Of a DNA stretch of 64,000 nucleotides, positions 16,001 to 25,027 are shown piece by piece. The notes under the pieces were generated by a model. It searched no databases and had not been told where the DNA came from. It saw only the letters and a program-made list of their open reading frames with translations. A program made the translations under genes and the position numbers. Position 1 is the first letter of the stretch. Every line of letters starts with the position of its first letter. The stretch lies in assembly GCF_004135975.1 (NCBI RefSeq), contig NZ_CP026538.1:3162001-3226000 (forward strand). The letters are read 5' to 3'. The DNA comes from Solidesulfovibrio carbinolicus (lineage in GTDB: Bacteria; Desulfobacterota; Desulfovibrionia; Desulfovibrionales; Desulfovibrionaceae).

Positions 16001-16918
16001 ATGAAAAAGACGCCCGCCGTTTTCGCAGCGGCCACAGCCATCAGTTTTCTCGTCTTTGCCGTCATCGCCGTCCAGGCGGCGGAAAAACCCACCAGAAACA
16101 AACGCGTTCTTTTTGTGGCGTCAGAGTTCGGCTACTGGGGGGAGGAACTCGTTGCTCCTTATGAAATCCTCGAGGCCGCCGGCTACAAGGTGGATTTTGC
16201 CACGCCGAAAGGCGGCAAACCCCTTGCTCTGCCTCCCAGCATGGATACGAATTACGTGGACCCCCCGTTGGGCAAGAAAGTGACAACCCCGGAGATGGCC
16301 GCCAAAGTGGCTGCCCTGGAAAATTCCACCCGCCTTAACAAGCCCATCAACCTCTCGGCCTGGCTGCCCGGCAAGCCCTATCTGAGTTCCTCCACCTACC
16401 TGGACGATCTTCATGCCTACTACGACGCCCTCGACAAAGCCGACGAGGAAATCCGCAAATATGATGCCCTCGTCATTGTCGGCGGTAGCGGGCCGATCCT
16501 TGATGTGGCCAACAACAAGCGCGTGCAGGATTTGATTCGCCTTTTTCTCAAGCAGGACAAGCCCGTTGCCGGCATTTGCTATGGTGTGGCCGCCATCGCG
16601 TTTACCCGCGACGAAATCACGGACCGAAGCGTGGTTTTCGGCAAACGCGTGACAGGCCATCCCGTCGTCCACGATTACAATGACGGCCACGGATACATCA
16701 AAATCGATCACATTTTTCCCGGAGCGCCCTATCAGCTTGAGTACATCCTCAAGGATGCCGTAGGACCGGATGGGCAATTTATCGCCAACATCGGCAAACG
16801 TACTTCGGTCATCGTGGATTATCCGATCATCACCGCCCGCACCACCTTTGACTCGACCCTTTGTGGAGAGAAGCTGGTTGAAGTACTTAACCAGGGTCTT
16901 ACACGGTACGGCTGGTAG
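16001..16918 (+). CDS. Exported DJ-1/PfpI-family protein
   Basis: A 305-residue protein. Residues 1-27 are a signal peptide ending VQAA. The mature part is a DJ-1/PfpI (Hsp31-like class I glutamine amidotransferase) fold: FVASEFGYWGEELVAPYEIL, VDFATPKGGKP and the nucleophile elbow PVAGICYGVAAIAF with C193. Hsp31-type members act as chaperones, glyoxalases or deglycases, usually in the cytosol; export is unusual. An AAGGAG site lies nine bases before the ATG at 16001; longer in-frame forms would overlap the previous gene and lose the signal peptide. Confidence 0.8.
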   Translation: MKKTPAVFAAATAISFLVFAVIAVQAAEKPTRNKRVLFVASEFGYWGEELVAPYEILEAAGYKVDFATPKGGKPLALPPSMDTNYVDPPLGKKVTTPEMAAKVAALENSTRLNKPINLSAWLPGKPYLSSSTYLDDLHAYYDALDKADEEIRKYDALVIVGGSGPILDVANNKRVQDLIRLFLKQDKPVAGICYGVAAIAFTRDEITDRSVVFGKRVTGHPVVHDYNDGHGYIKIDHIFPGAPYQLEYILKDAVGPDGQFIANIGKRTSVIVDYPIITARTTFDSTLCGEKLVEVLNQGLTRYGW

Positions 16919-16944
16919 ACTTTTACAAACAGTCCCGTGCACTC

Positions 16945-19329
16945 ATGAACATAGAACGCAAACTGCCACGGTCTCTCAAAACACGGTTTGCGGTTCTGGC
17001 CCTTGGGTGCGCGGGACTTATTTTTATCCTCATCGCCCCGCCCATCATCATTCTCTCCAGGACGTTGCTTTTCGAGAGGCAAGTAAGCATCGCCCGTGAA
17101 CACTTTGAGACCATGTTGACGCAGGGGGACAGCGAACTGCGGGCCATACGCCAGCACGCCGTGAGCCTCGCCGACGTGTTGGAACAATGGCCGCCCAAGA
17201 CCTATGAGAATTGGTTTTGGTTTCTTCGATATGGCATGGACCAACTCCCCAAAGCCGAAACGCTTCGAGTGCTTTTCTTCCAGGGCAACGCTCTGACTCC
17301 CCCAGGCATGCCAGGTTTCTACATCCGACGAGTGGGAGAGCACGCTTTCGAACAAGGGGTCATCACGTCCCAATTGGAGGACCCGCTCAGTCCTGCCCAG
17401 GCATGGTCTGGCGAGGCGCTTGAGAAGAAACCCTCGGAATATGCCGATGGCTTCTGGTCGCATCCCCATCGCCCGCCCGAATCGCCGGAGAAAAGCGTCA
17501 TGACGGTGGTGGCCCCGGTTGTTCAGGCAAAAGTCCAAGAGGAAACCCTGGTCGGCTTGGTGGGCATCGATATCCCCACTCCGGTGATCCGTGACGCTAT
17601 TGCTTTGCGGACAACACCAATCCGACACATGGTTTTTGTTGTTGACGCAAACCGCCGCATCGCCCTGGCCTCCATCAAGGAACCCGGACTGGGCGTGACG
17701 GAGCGAGAAGCCTTTGCCGCCAAAACCGAGGAACGACCAACCCTTCTCGCCGGCCTGGACCTTCTCTATGATCCTGAGAAACCAAGCGGATGGTTTGTTG
17801 CCGCCAATCCCATCAATGGCGAGTCAACCTGTTTTGTTTTTGACAACTTTCCCCATACTGGGCTGAAGTTTGTCCTGGCCATTCCCGTGCGTGACCTGGA
17901 AGGCGGCTGGCACAGGCTGGCCGCCGGCATCATCGGATTAGGCGTGCTTGCCATGCTGGGAATGGCCCTGCTCTTGCGCTGGACCGCCGGCCTTGCCACC
18001 CGAAACCTGGACATCCTCCGCGAAGGCGTGTCGCATCTGCGGGCGGGGAATCTGGGGACAATCCTGCCCCCAGGCGTCTCCCACGATGAAACCGCCGACA
18101 TCATTGAGGCCTTCAACAGTATGGCCAGGGAACTGGAAACAGCCTTCGCTCGCGCCGAAGAAATGGCGCGGACGCAACAACGCAATGCCACCGAGATGGA
18201 CCTGGCCCGGCGAATCCAGCAGGCCTCCCTGCCGGAAACCATTTTTATGCCTGGCTGCGACATTTTTGCCCGCACCTTGCCTGCCCAGGAAATCGGAGGA
18301 GACTTCTACGACTATTTCCCCCTTCCCGGCGGTCGCCTCGCCTTCGCAGTGGGCGACGTCTCGGGCAAAGGCGTCTCGGCGGCACTGTTTGCGGCACGCG
18401 CAGGGCAGTTGTTGCGGAGTGCGGCGCACTCCTGCACCCCCGGCGAGGTTATCACCCATGTCAACGCACAACTCGCCCGCTCAAACACCGAGATGATGTT
18501 CATAACCCTGTTCTTCGCGGTCTGGACTCCCGCCGCATCCCGCCTTGAATGGGTCAACGCAGGCCACAACCCGCCCCTTATAAAACGCAAAAATGGTGTT
18601 TTGGAACGCTTGGACCACCAAAGCGGCCCAGCCATCGGCCCCATACCCGGCATCGCTTATGAATGTCAGGAATTGCTGTTTTGCCAAGGTGACGAGTTAC
18701 TCGTCTACACCGATGGCATTACTGAAGCTCCCGATCTCCAAGCAGAACAATTTGGCGATGCCCGTCTTGAGCACATTTTCACCACGCCTTCCACAACGTC
18801 CCTTGAGGTCCGGACCTCGGCCGTCATCGAGGCGGTCTGTGACTGGCAACCCGCCGGGGATCGATTCGACGACATTACGCTGCTGTTGGCTCGCCCCCTC
18901 GCTCCTCCCACCGTTGTCGTCGTTCCCGCAGCCCTGACGGAAATTGAAACCGTCGTCGCTGCGGTGCAACAAGCCGCCAGAGCCGGCGGCATGTCCGAAG
19001 CGGCTGTCCGGGAAATGGCTTTGGGCGTCTGCGAAGCCGCCACCAATATCATCCAATACGCCCTTGGCGAAGACATGGCCCGCACCTTCACCGTCTGCTA
19101 CGGATGGAATGAAGAGGCCTTGGTCATTCGTTTCGAGGATGACGGGCCACAATTCGATCCCGACTCACTGCCGTTGGCCGACACCAGATCCCCCCTCGAC
19201 CAGCGTCAAGTTGGCGGGCTGGGATGGTTTTTGCTTCGTAAAGTTACGGACGTGGCCCGACTTGACCGCGTCGAAGCGGTCAACATTCTTACCTTGGCCC
19301 GTCGGCGGGACCGTCCCACGCTTTCCTGA
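16945..19329 (+). CDS. Membrane sensor with PP2C phosphatase and RsbW-type kinase domains
   Basis: A 794-residue protein. TM1 at residues 14-38, a periplasmic sensor of about 285 residues (Cache-like), TM2 at 325-346, a HAMP domain at about 347-402, a SpoIIE/RsbU PP2C domain at about 420-650 (GGDFYDYF 451-458, GDVSGKG 470-476, NAGHNPP 538-544, YTDGITEA 588-595, FDDITLL 641-647) and a C-terminal HATPase of RsbW/SpoIIAB type (N-box EAATNIIQ 697-704, EDDGPQFDP 731-739, GGLGWFLL 757-764). All metal and ATP ligands look intact. It should both dephosphorylate and phosphorylate STAS partners. Two STAS genes in the same operon are the obvious substrates. Confidence 0.9.
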   Translation: MNIERKLPRSLKTRFAVLALGCAGLIFILIAPPIIILSRTLLFERQVSIAREHFETMLTQGDSELRAIRQHAVSLADVLEQWPPKTYENWFWFLRYGMDQLPKAETLRVLFFQGNALTPPGMPGFYIRRVGEHAFEQGVITSQLEDPLSPAQAWSGEALEKKPSEYADGFWSHPHRPPESPEKSVMTVVAPVVQAKVQEETLVGLVGIDIPTPVIRDAIALRTTPIRHMVFVVDANRRIALASIKEPGLGVTEREAFAAKTEERPTLLAGLDLLYDPEKPSGWFVAANPINGESTCFVFDNFPHTGLKFVLAIPVRDLEGGWHRLAAGIIGLGVLAMLGMALLLRWTAGLATRNLDILREGVSHLRAGNLGTILPPGVSHDETADIIEAFNSMARELETAFARAEEMARTQQRNATEMDLARRIQQASLPETIFMPGCDIFARTLPAQEIGGDFYDYFPLPGGRLAFAVGDVSGKGVSAALFAARAGQLLRSAAHSCTPGEVITHVNAQLARSNTEMMFITLFFAVWTPAASRLEWVNAGHNPPLIKRKNGVLERLDHQSGPAIGPIPGIAYECQELLFCQGDELLVYTDGITEAPDLQAEQFGDARLEHIFTTPSTTSLEVRTSAVIEAVCDWQPAGDRFDDITLLLARPLAPPTVVVVPAALTEIETVVAAVQQAARAGGMSEAAVREMALGVCEAATNIIQYALGEDMARTFTVCYGWNEEALVIRFEDDGPQFDPDSLPLADTRSPLDQRQVGGLGWFLLRKVTDVARLDRVEAVNILTLARRRDRPTLS

Positions 19330-19356
19330 CCAACCAACCCCAAAGGGATACGATCC

Positions 19357-19893
19357 ATGAAAAAGAAAGATATGACCAGGCGTCCGTTGCATCTGATTCT
19401 CGTAGCTGTTTGTTTATTTTGCACCGCCTCGCGGCTCCACGCATCACCGGGCGTCCTCACGGAACAACAGGTGCAAAACGTCATTCTTGGCTGGTTCGCC
19501 ACCACCAACGAACACCGTCCAACTGCGGAATTGCTTGCTTTCGCTGATGATAACATCGAGTTCCGTTATCCGAATCTGCCCGATATCCAACACGGCCACG
19601 CCGCTCTCCGGGCTTGGTACGAGAACATCCTCAAGTGGGCCTTCGATGAAGTTCACGAGGTCGTGAACTGGGAACGCATTGAGATCAAGGACAACCGGGC
19701 GGTGGTCAAGCTGCTGGTTCGCTGGGAACGCCGGGAATGGATCGTCGGAGAGGCCCACAGCCGCTATCTGGCCAATTTTTCATGGCAAACCTATGAACTG
19801 AAGAAGCTTCCGTCGGATGGACGCATCCTGGTGACCAAGAAAACCGTTGACAAATACGAACCCACCACCCCCATCTACCAACCTGCCCAATGA
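19357..19893 (+). CDS. Exported NTF2-like (SnoaL-type) protein
   Basis: A 178-residue protein. An N-terminal signal peptide (hydrophobic LHLILVAVCLFCTA, then LHASPG) is followed by a domain of NTF2/SnoaL type: VILGWFATTNEHRPTAELLA, DNIEFRYPNL, GHAALRAWYENILK, VHEVVNWERIEIKDN, VVKLLVRWERREW. Such cone-shaped folds bind small ligands or act as small enzymes; no catalytic residues can be assigned. It starts 27 bases after the sensor gene and overlaps the second STAS gene by four bases, so it is probably part of the same signalling unit. Confidence 0.75.
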   Translation: MKKKDMTRRPLHLILVAVCLFCTASRLHASPGVLTEQQVQNVILGWFATTNEHRPTAELLAFADDNIEFRYPNLPDIQHGHAALRAWYENILKWAFDEVHEVVNWERIEIKDNRAVVKLLVRWERREWIVGEAHSRYLANFSWQTYELKKLPSDGRILVTKKTVDKYEPTTPIYQPAQ

Positions 19894-20219
19894 ACAACAC
19901 GAATACCGCAGTGACCATTGCGCTCACCGGGGACATTACCCATGCCAATTCCAGCCAATGGCACGAGCGCCTCTTAGCCGCTTTGCACGACGTCAAAGGA
20001 CTGGTGGTCGATGCCGCTGACCTGCGAATGCTCTCCAGCGCTGGGCTAAGAATGCTCCTGTTGCTGCATCGAACGGCCGCATCCAGAGGACAGCTTTTGG
20101 CTCTGGCCTCTCTGCCTGCTGCTGCACGCGACGTCATGTCAGTCACTGGTTTTCTCCAGCACTTTGCGGTTTATGACAACGTTGAAGAAGCGCAAAAGGT
20201 ATTGCAGGCCCAGCCATGA
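19890..20219 (+). CDS. STAS-domain antagonist (second copy)
   Basis: A 109-residue single STAS domain. The phosphorylation loop reads LVVDAADLRMLSSAGLRMLL with Ser49-Ser50 available. The sequence is distant from the first STAS protein (14096-14446) apart from the loop and the AGLRMLL/SGLRMLL helix, so it is not a recent duplicate. It overlaps the genes on both sides by ATGA, placing it in strict translational coupling with the NTF2-like protein and the debranching enzyme. Confidence 0.9.
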   Translation: MNNTNTAVTIALTGDITHANSSQWHERLLAALHDVKGLVVDAADLRMLSSAGLRMLLLLHRTAASRGQLLALASLPAAARDVMSVTGFLQHFAVYDNVEEAQKVLQAQP

Positions 20220-22384
20220 ACACTCGCGTGGACCTCTATCCCACTGAAGAAATCGCCGGATGGCTCACGCGCCCAGGCCGGGTGCTTCCCTATGGCCCCT
20301 CCCTCGTGCCTGGCGGGGTGAACTTCTCGATTTTTTCCTCCGTGGCCACGTCCTGCTCCCTGGTGCTTTTTCACCGCGAGGGCGGCGCGCTGTTGGCGGA
20401 ACTCCCGATTCCGCTCTCCTACCGAGTGGGCGATGTGTGGGCAATCACTGTCTTTGGCCTCAATCCCGAAACCTTCACGTACGGCTTCCGTCTGGACGGC
20501 CCGCAGCATCTGGCAGCGACACAGCGTTGCGACTTCGGGCGCATTCTCCTCGACCCTCGCTCGCGAGCCATAACCGGTCGTGATGTTTGGGGAGCTCCTG
20601 TGGATTGGACCGACAAATTTCCCTACCGTGGATTCGTCGTACCCGAGGATTATGATTGGCGGGGCGACAGGCCCCCCGGCCACTCCCCGGAGGATCTCAT
20701 CATTTATGAAATGCACGTCAGAGGGTTTACCCAGCACCCCAACAGCGGCGTTGCCCATCCCGGGACGTATGCCGGCCTGGTCGAAAAGATACCCTATCTT
20801 CTCGACCTTGGAGTCAATTGCGTTGAATTGCTGCCGGTCTTTGAATTTGATGAGTATGAGCTTTCCCGTCCAAATCCCATAACCGGTGGCCTGAACATGA
20901 ATTACTGGGGCTACAGCACCTCCGGCTTTTTTGCGCCCAAGGCCGGATTCGCGACCAGCGGGGCACTGGGCATGCAGTGCGATGAATTCAAGGAAATGGT
21001 GCGAGCCCTTCATGAGGCAGGCATTGAGGTCATTCTCGATGTTGTCTTTAACCATACCTGCGAGGGTGATCATCGGGGTCCGACAATCCACTTCCGAGGC
21101 CTTGACGACAAAGCCTATTACCTCCTTACACCCGAGGGCTGGTACTACAACTTCAGCGGCTGCGGCAATTCCATGAATTGCAACCACCCCATTGTGCGCG
21201 ATTTTGTCCTTGAGTGCCTTCGCTTTTGGGTAGCGGAATACCATGTAGACGGGTTCCGCTTCGATGCCGCCGCTATCCTCGGACGAGGTTCCGATGGCAG
21301 CCCCCTGTCCAATCCTCCACTGCTTGAGACGGTCGCCGCAGACCCCGTGCTCAAAAAAACCAAACTCATTGCCGAAGCCTGGGACGCAGGAGGACTCTAC
21401 CTTCTTGGGAAATTTCCCAATTTCGGCCGTTTTGCAGAATGGAACGGCAGGTTCCGCGATGATGGCCGGGATTTCTTGCGCGGTCAGCCGGGCATGGCAG
21501 GAGCAGTGGCCACCCGTCTCGTCGGATCACCTGACCTCTACTCGGCCGGGGGGCGAGGTCCACGAGCCTCAATCAACTTCCTCACCTGCCACGATGGCTT
21601 CACCTTGCGGGACCTTGTTTCGTACAACTCTAAGCACAATGAGGCCAATGACGAAGGCAACCGCGACGGCATTGACGACAATCGGAGCTGGAATTGTGGC
21701 ATAGAAGGTGAAACACCAGACCATTTCATCAATGATCTCCGTCTCCGCCAGCAAAAAAACGCTCTTCTCTTTCTGCTGGTTTCACGGGGAATTCCCATGA
21801 TTCTGATGGGGGATGAACGTTGCCGCACCCAGGGAGGGAACAACAACACTTACTGCCATGATACTACCTTGAACTGGCTCGATTGGTCACTGACTAAATC
21901 CCAGCAGGAACTTTTCCGCTTCACCAAGATGGCTATAAGACTTCGCCTTGCCCACCCTGTGTTTCGCGCCTCCGAGCATCCTCGGGGCGACCGGCATGGA
22001 ACCCATGGTATTCCAGAGGTTGTTTGGCATGGCTGCCTTCCTGGTAAACCGGATTGGGACTCCCGCCTCGTGGCGGTCACCTTGACGGGATGTTTCGATA
22101 ATCAACCGGACATAGTCTACTTCGCCTGGAACTCCGACCACGAACCTGCCTTTCTTTCGCTTCCGGAACCGCCCGGGGGAACATGGTTTACTGAAGCCAA
22201 TACTGGGTGCTTGACTCCAGATGATATTCATCCCCCGGGAGGCGGCCCTGCCATGCAAGAGACATGCTTTCTCGCCCCCCGTTCGGCGATATTATTGACC
22301 GTTGCCAACTCCAACAGACCATGCAATACCGGCGCGGTCATCCGATACAGCAACCCCGACGCCTACCGAGAGAGCAAGCCATGA
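20216..22384 (+). CDS. GlgX-like glycogen debranching enzyme (isoamylase family, GH13)
   Basis: A 722-residue enzyme that would hydrolyse alpha-1,6 branch points of glycogen or related glucans. An N-terminal CBM48 domain (GPSLVPGGVNFSIFSSVATS) precedes the GH13 barrel: EMHVRGFTQHPNSGV, VELLPVFEFDE, DVVFNHTCEGD, the nucleophile segment DGFRFDAAAIL (D350), the acid LIAEAWDAGG (E387) and TCHDGFTLRD (D460). The NEANDEGNRDGIDDN loop is typical of GlgX/TreX. No signal peptide, so cytoplasmic. It starts in an ATGA overlap with the second STAS gene, a striking link between glucan breakdown and partner switching. Confidence 0.9.
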   Translation: MNTRVDLYPTEEIAGWLTRPGRVLPYGPSLVPGGVNFSIFSSVATSCSLVLFHREGGALLAELPIPLSYRVGDVWAITVFGLNPETFTYGFRLDGPQHLAATQRCDFGRILLDPRSRAITGRDVWGAPVDWTDKFPYRGFVVPEDYDWRGDRPPGHSPEDLIIYEMHVRGFTQHPNSGVAHPGTYAGLVEKIPYLLDLGVNCVELLPVFEFDEYELSRPNPITGGLNMNYWGYSTSGFFAPKAGFATSGALGMQCDEFKEMVRALHEAGIEVILDVVFNHTCEGDHRGPTIHFRGLDDKAYYLLTPEGWYYNFSGCGNSMNCNHPIVRDFVLECLRFWVAEYHVDGFRFDAAAILGRGSDGSPLSNPPLLETVAADPVLKKTKLIAEAWDAGGLYLLGKFPNFGRFAEWNGRFRDDGRDFLRGQPGMAGAVATRLVGSPDLYSAGGRGPRASINFLTCHDGFTLRDLVSYNSKHNEANDEGNRDGIDDNRSWNCGIEGETPDHFINDLRLRQQKNALLFLLVSRGIPMILMGDERCRTQGGNNNTYCHDTTLNWLDWSLTKSQQELFRFTKMAIRLRLAHPVFRASEHPRGDRHGTHGIPEVVWHGCLPGKPDWDSRLVAVTLTGCFDNQPDIVYFAWNSDHEPAFLSLPEPPGGTWFTEANTGCLTPDDIHPPGGGPAMQETCFLAPRSAILLTVANSNRPCNTGAVIRYSNPDAYRESKP

Positions 22385-23181
22385 GACACTTTGCCGCGTT
22401 GTCGCTTCTTATGGTCCTTGTCCTGGGCCTGGGCCTGGAGTGCCAGGCCGCCAGCACTGCTCCGGCGCAAACCGATGCGGCCATGAGGCCGGCGTCCCCT
22501 CTGGCAGGGGCTGGCCAGCTGGTGCTGGTGGTGGCCGAGGACTGGAACACGACCCAAGCCCGGCTGCGGCGGTTCGAACGTTCCGGCCCCAATGCCCCGT
22601 GGCGTCCTGTGGGCGACGCCGTGCCCGTGAGCCTGGGGCGAACCGGATTGGCCTGGGGCAGGGGGCTGCACGGCCAGCAACTCTCTGAGGCTCCGGTCAA
22701 AAAAGAGGGGGACGGACGCGCGCCTGCCGGCGTTTTCAGCCTGCCGCGCGCCTTTATCGGCCCCAGCGAATCCAGCGGCGCGTCGCCCCACTTCCCCGTG
22801 CATCAGGTCACCGCGCAAACCGTTTGCGTGGATGGAGTTGCGTCAAAGCATTACAACCAGCTGTTCGAGGAAAGCACCGTTGCCAAGGACTGGGACAGCG
22901 AGGAGCGGATGTTGCGGCCTGACGGCCTGTACCGTTACGGACTGTTTGTGGATCACAATGCCCCAAGCGTCCAGTCGGGGGCCGGTTCGTGCATTTTCCT
23001 GCACTTGTGGCGGAGTCCCGGCGCGCCCACGGCGGGCTGCACGGCCATGGCCGAACCGGACATGCTCGCCGTGTTGGGCTGGCTCGACGCCGCGAAAAAA
23101 CCGATATTGGTGCAATTGCCCCGCGAGGAACTGGTCCGGCTGGCCCCTGCCTGGGGCGCGCTGGAACTTGCCGCCAAGTAA
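22381..23181 (+). CDS. L,D-transpeptidase family (YkuD-like) exported protein
   Basis: A 266-residue protein with a signal peptide (MRHFAALSLLMVLVLGLG, cleavage near CQA). The YkuD-type motif is FLHLWRSPGAPTAGCTAM, with H208 and C220 as the catalytic pair, and VSLGRTGLAWGRGL supplies the preceding strand. Such enzymes cross-link peptidoglycan or attach proteins to it. Start at 22381 in an ATGA overlap with the debranching enzyme. Base composition rises to the host level within this gene, so it may be a host gene captured at the end of the operon or the edge of an acquired segment. Confidence 0.8.
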   Translation: MRHFAALSLLMVLVLGLGLECQAASTAPAQTDAAMRPASPLAGAGQLVLVVAEDWNTTQARLRRFERSGPNAPWRPVGDAVPVSLGRTGLAWGRGLHGQQLSEAPVKKEGDGRAPAGVFSLPRAFIGPSESSGASPHFPVHQVTAQTVCVDGVASKHYNQLFEESTVAKDWDSEERMLRPDGLYRYGLFVDHNAPSVQSGAGSCIFLHLWRSPGAPTAGCTAMAEPDMLAVLGWLDAAKKPILVQLPREELVRLAPAWGALELAAK

Positions 23182-23271
23182 TATCGCTAAGGACGCGACA
23201 CCACTCTCGCCATTGATGGAGCAGAGCCTCGCCGCCCGCTCCCGTCGCGACGCCTCGGAACAAATCCGCTG

Positions 23272-24912
23272 GTGTTGCCGCTGGTTCGAAGCTCTGCTAC
23301 CAAACGTCATGCTCCAAGCGCCCTGTCGCCGCCGGCCCTGTCCGGCCCGTCCGTGATCGCCCCGCCCAAGCGGCTGGGGTTGACGGCCCGGGAGTGGCTC
23401 GTTTGCGCCGTGGCCGCCTGGGGCTTTCTCTTTGACAGCTACGAACTGCTGATGCTGCCGCTCATCGTGCGCCCGGCGCTCATGGAACTGGGCGGCATCC
23501 GTCCCAGTACGCCGGAATTCACCTTCTGGTTCGGGATGCTCTTCTACGTCCCGGCCGTGGCTGGCGGCGCGTTCGGCCTGCTTGGCGGCTGGCTCGCCGA
23601 CCGTTTCGGGCGGCAACGCGTTCTGACGGCCAGCATCATGCTGTATGCGGTCTCTTCCTTCCTGTCCGGGTTCGCCACGTCCCTGACCATGTTGCTTGTC
23701 CTGCGCTGTCTCGTGTTCATTGGCGTGTGCGTGGAATTCGTGGCGGCCATTGCCTGGCTGGCCGAATTTTTTCCCGAACCACGCCGGTGCGAGGCCGTGC
23801 TGGGAACGACCCAGGCGTTTTCCTCTGTCGGCGGTCTGCTGGTGGCCGTGGTCGGCGGCCTGGCCTCCGCCTTGGCCGGCGGACGCCCCGTCACGCTGCT
23901 GGGCTGGCTCGCCTTGCCGCCGCTGCCCGCGCCGTCCATCGCCCTGCCCGAGGTATTGTCGTTTCTCGGGCACATCGACAATCCCCAAGCCGACTGGCGC
24001 TACACGCTCATGTCCGGCCTGCTGCCGGCCCTGCCGCTGCTGCTAGTGCGGCCGTTTTTGCCGGAATCCCCGCCTTGGCTGGCCAAACGCCGGGCCGGCC
24101 AGTTGGGCCGGCCGAGCCTGGCCGCCTTGTTCTCCCCCGGACTGCGGCGCACCACCTGCCTGGTCACCGCCATGTTCACCCTGAGCTTCGCTGCCGCCTT
24201 TGGGGCCATCCAACAAGCCCCACAGATCGTGCCGGGCCTGCCCGAGACCCGGGCCGCCGTGGCCCAAGCCCTGGACAAACGCCTGCCCGAAGACAAACAG
24301 GCGGCGTTGCGTGCCCAGTGGACGCAGGAAGGACGTTCGGAAAACGAAATCCATCAGCGCCTAAACGCCGAGCGCCGCCGGATCGCCGGCCCGGTAGAAC
24401 AGGGATTCGCGGCGCGGGCGACCACGTTTCAGGAATTTGGAGGGATTGCCGGCCGCTGCGCCCTGGCCGTGCTGGCGGTGTGGATTGTCAGCCGCAGGAA
24501 GCTGCTGCGATTTTTCTTGATTCCGGCGACGGTTATATTGCCGGTGACTTTCGCCTGGGCCGGGACCACAAGCCTGCCCGCCTTTGAACGCGGCCTTTTC
24601 CTGGCGGGATTCGTGATCATCGGCCAGTTCAGCTTCTGGGGAAACTACCTCCCCCGCGCCTACCCGCTGCATTTACGGGGCACAGGCGAAAGTTTTTCGG
24701 CCAACGTCGGCGGCCGGATGCTCGGATCGTGTTTCGCCGCCCTGACCCAATGGCTGGCCGCCGCCCTGCCCATCGCCGCCGCCCACCCCGCCCGGGTGGC
24801 TTACGCCGCCGCCGGGGTCGCTTTTCTGGTCACCCTGGCCAATCTGCTCGCCTCGCGCTTTCTGCCCGAACCCGCCTCGCAATCCCTGCCCGAAGACGCG
24901 CCGCCCTCGTAA
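23272..24912 (+). CDS. Major facilitator superfamily transporter
   Basis: A 546-residue protein with 12 predicted membrane segments, of the sugar-porter/aromatic-acid symporter type. The loop 2-3 signature is GGWLADRFGRQRVL, and acidic/aromatic FDSYELLMLPL in TM1 is typical. A large hydrophilic loop of about 80 residues follows TM7 (ETRAAVAQALDKRLPEDKQ onward). The substrate is unknown. The start is uncertain: GTG at 23272 has no good Shine-Dalgarno and GTG at 23353 is an alternative nearer the first membrane helix. It begins 90 bases after the transpeptidase gene. Confidence 0.75.
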   Translation: MLPLVRSSATKRHAPSALSPPALSGPSVIAPPKRLGLTAREWLVCAVAAWGFLFDSYELLMLPLIVRPALMELGGIRPSTPEFTFWFGMLFYVPAVAGGAFGLLGGWLADRFGRQRVLTASIMLYAVSSFLSGFATSLTMLLVLRCLVFIGVCVEFVAAIAWLAEFFPEPRRCEAVLGTTQAFSSVGGLLVAVVGGLASALAGGRPVTLLGWLALPPLPAPSIALPEVLSFLGHIDNPQADWRYTLMSGLLPALPLLLVRPFLPESPPWLAKRRAGQLGRPSLAALFSPGLRRTTCLVTAMFTLSFAAAFGAIQQAPQIVPGLPETRAAVAQALDKRLPEDKQAALRAQWTQEGRSENEIHQRLNAERRRIAGPVEQGFAARATTFQEFGGIAGRCALAVLAVWIVSRRKLLRFFLIPATVILPVTFAWAGTTSLPAFERGLFLAGFVIIGQFSFWGNYLPRAYPLHLRGTGESFSANVGGRMLGSCFAALTQWLAAALPIAAAHPARVAYAAAGVAFLVTLANLLASRFLPEPASQSLPEDAPPS

Positions 24913-25027
24913 GGACGCGGCTGCCGCCCACTTGGCAAGGTCCGGGACGTTTCGGAGCCCACCGGCCAAGCGCCGGACCAGCCGCCCTGTTCGGCAAGCT
25001 CCGGGAGCGCCCGGGGCCGGCGCTTGC

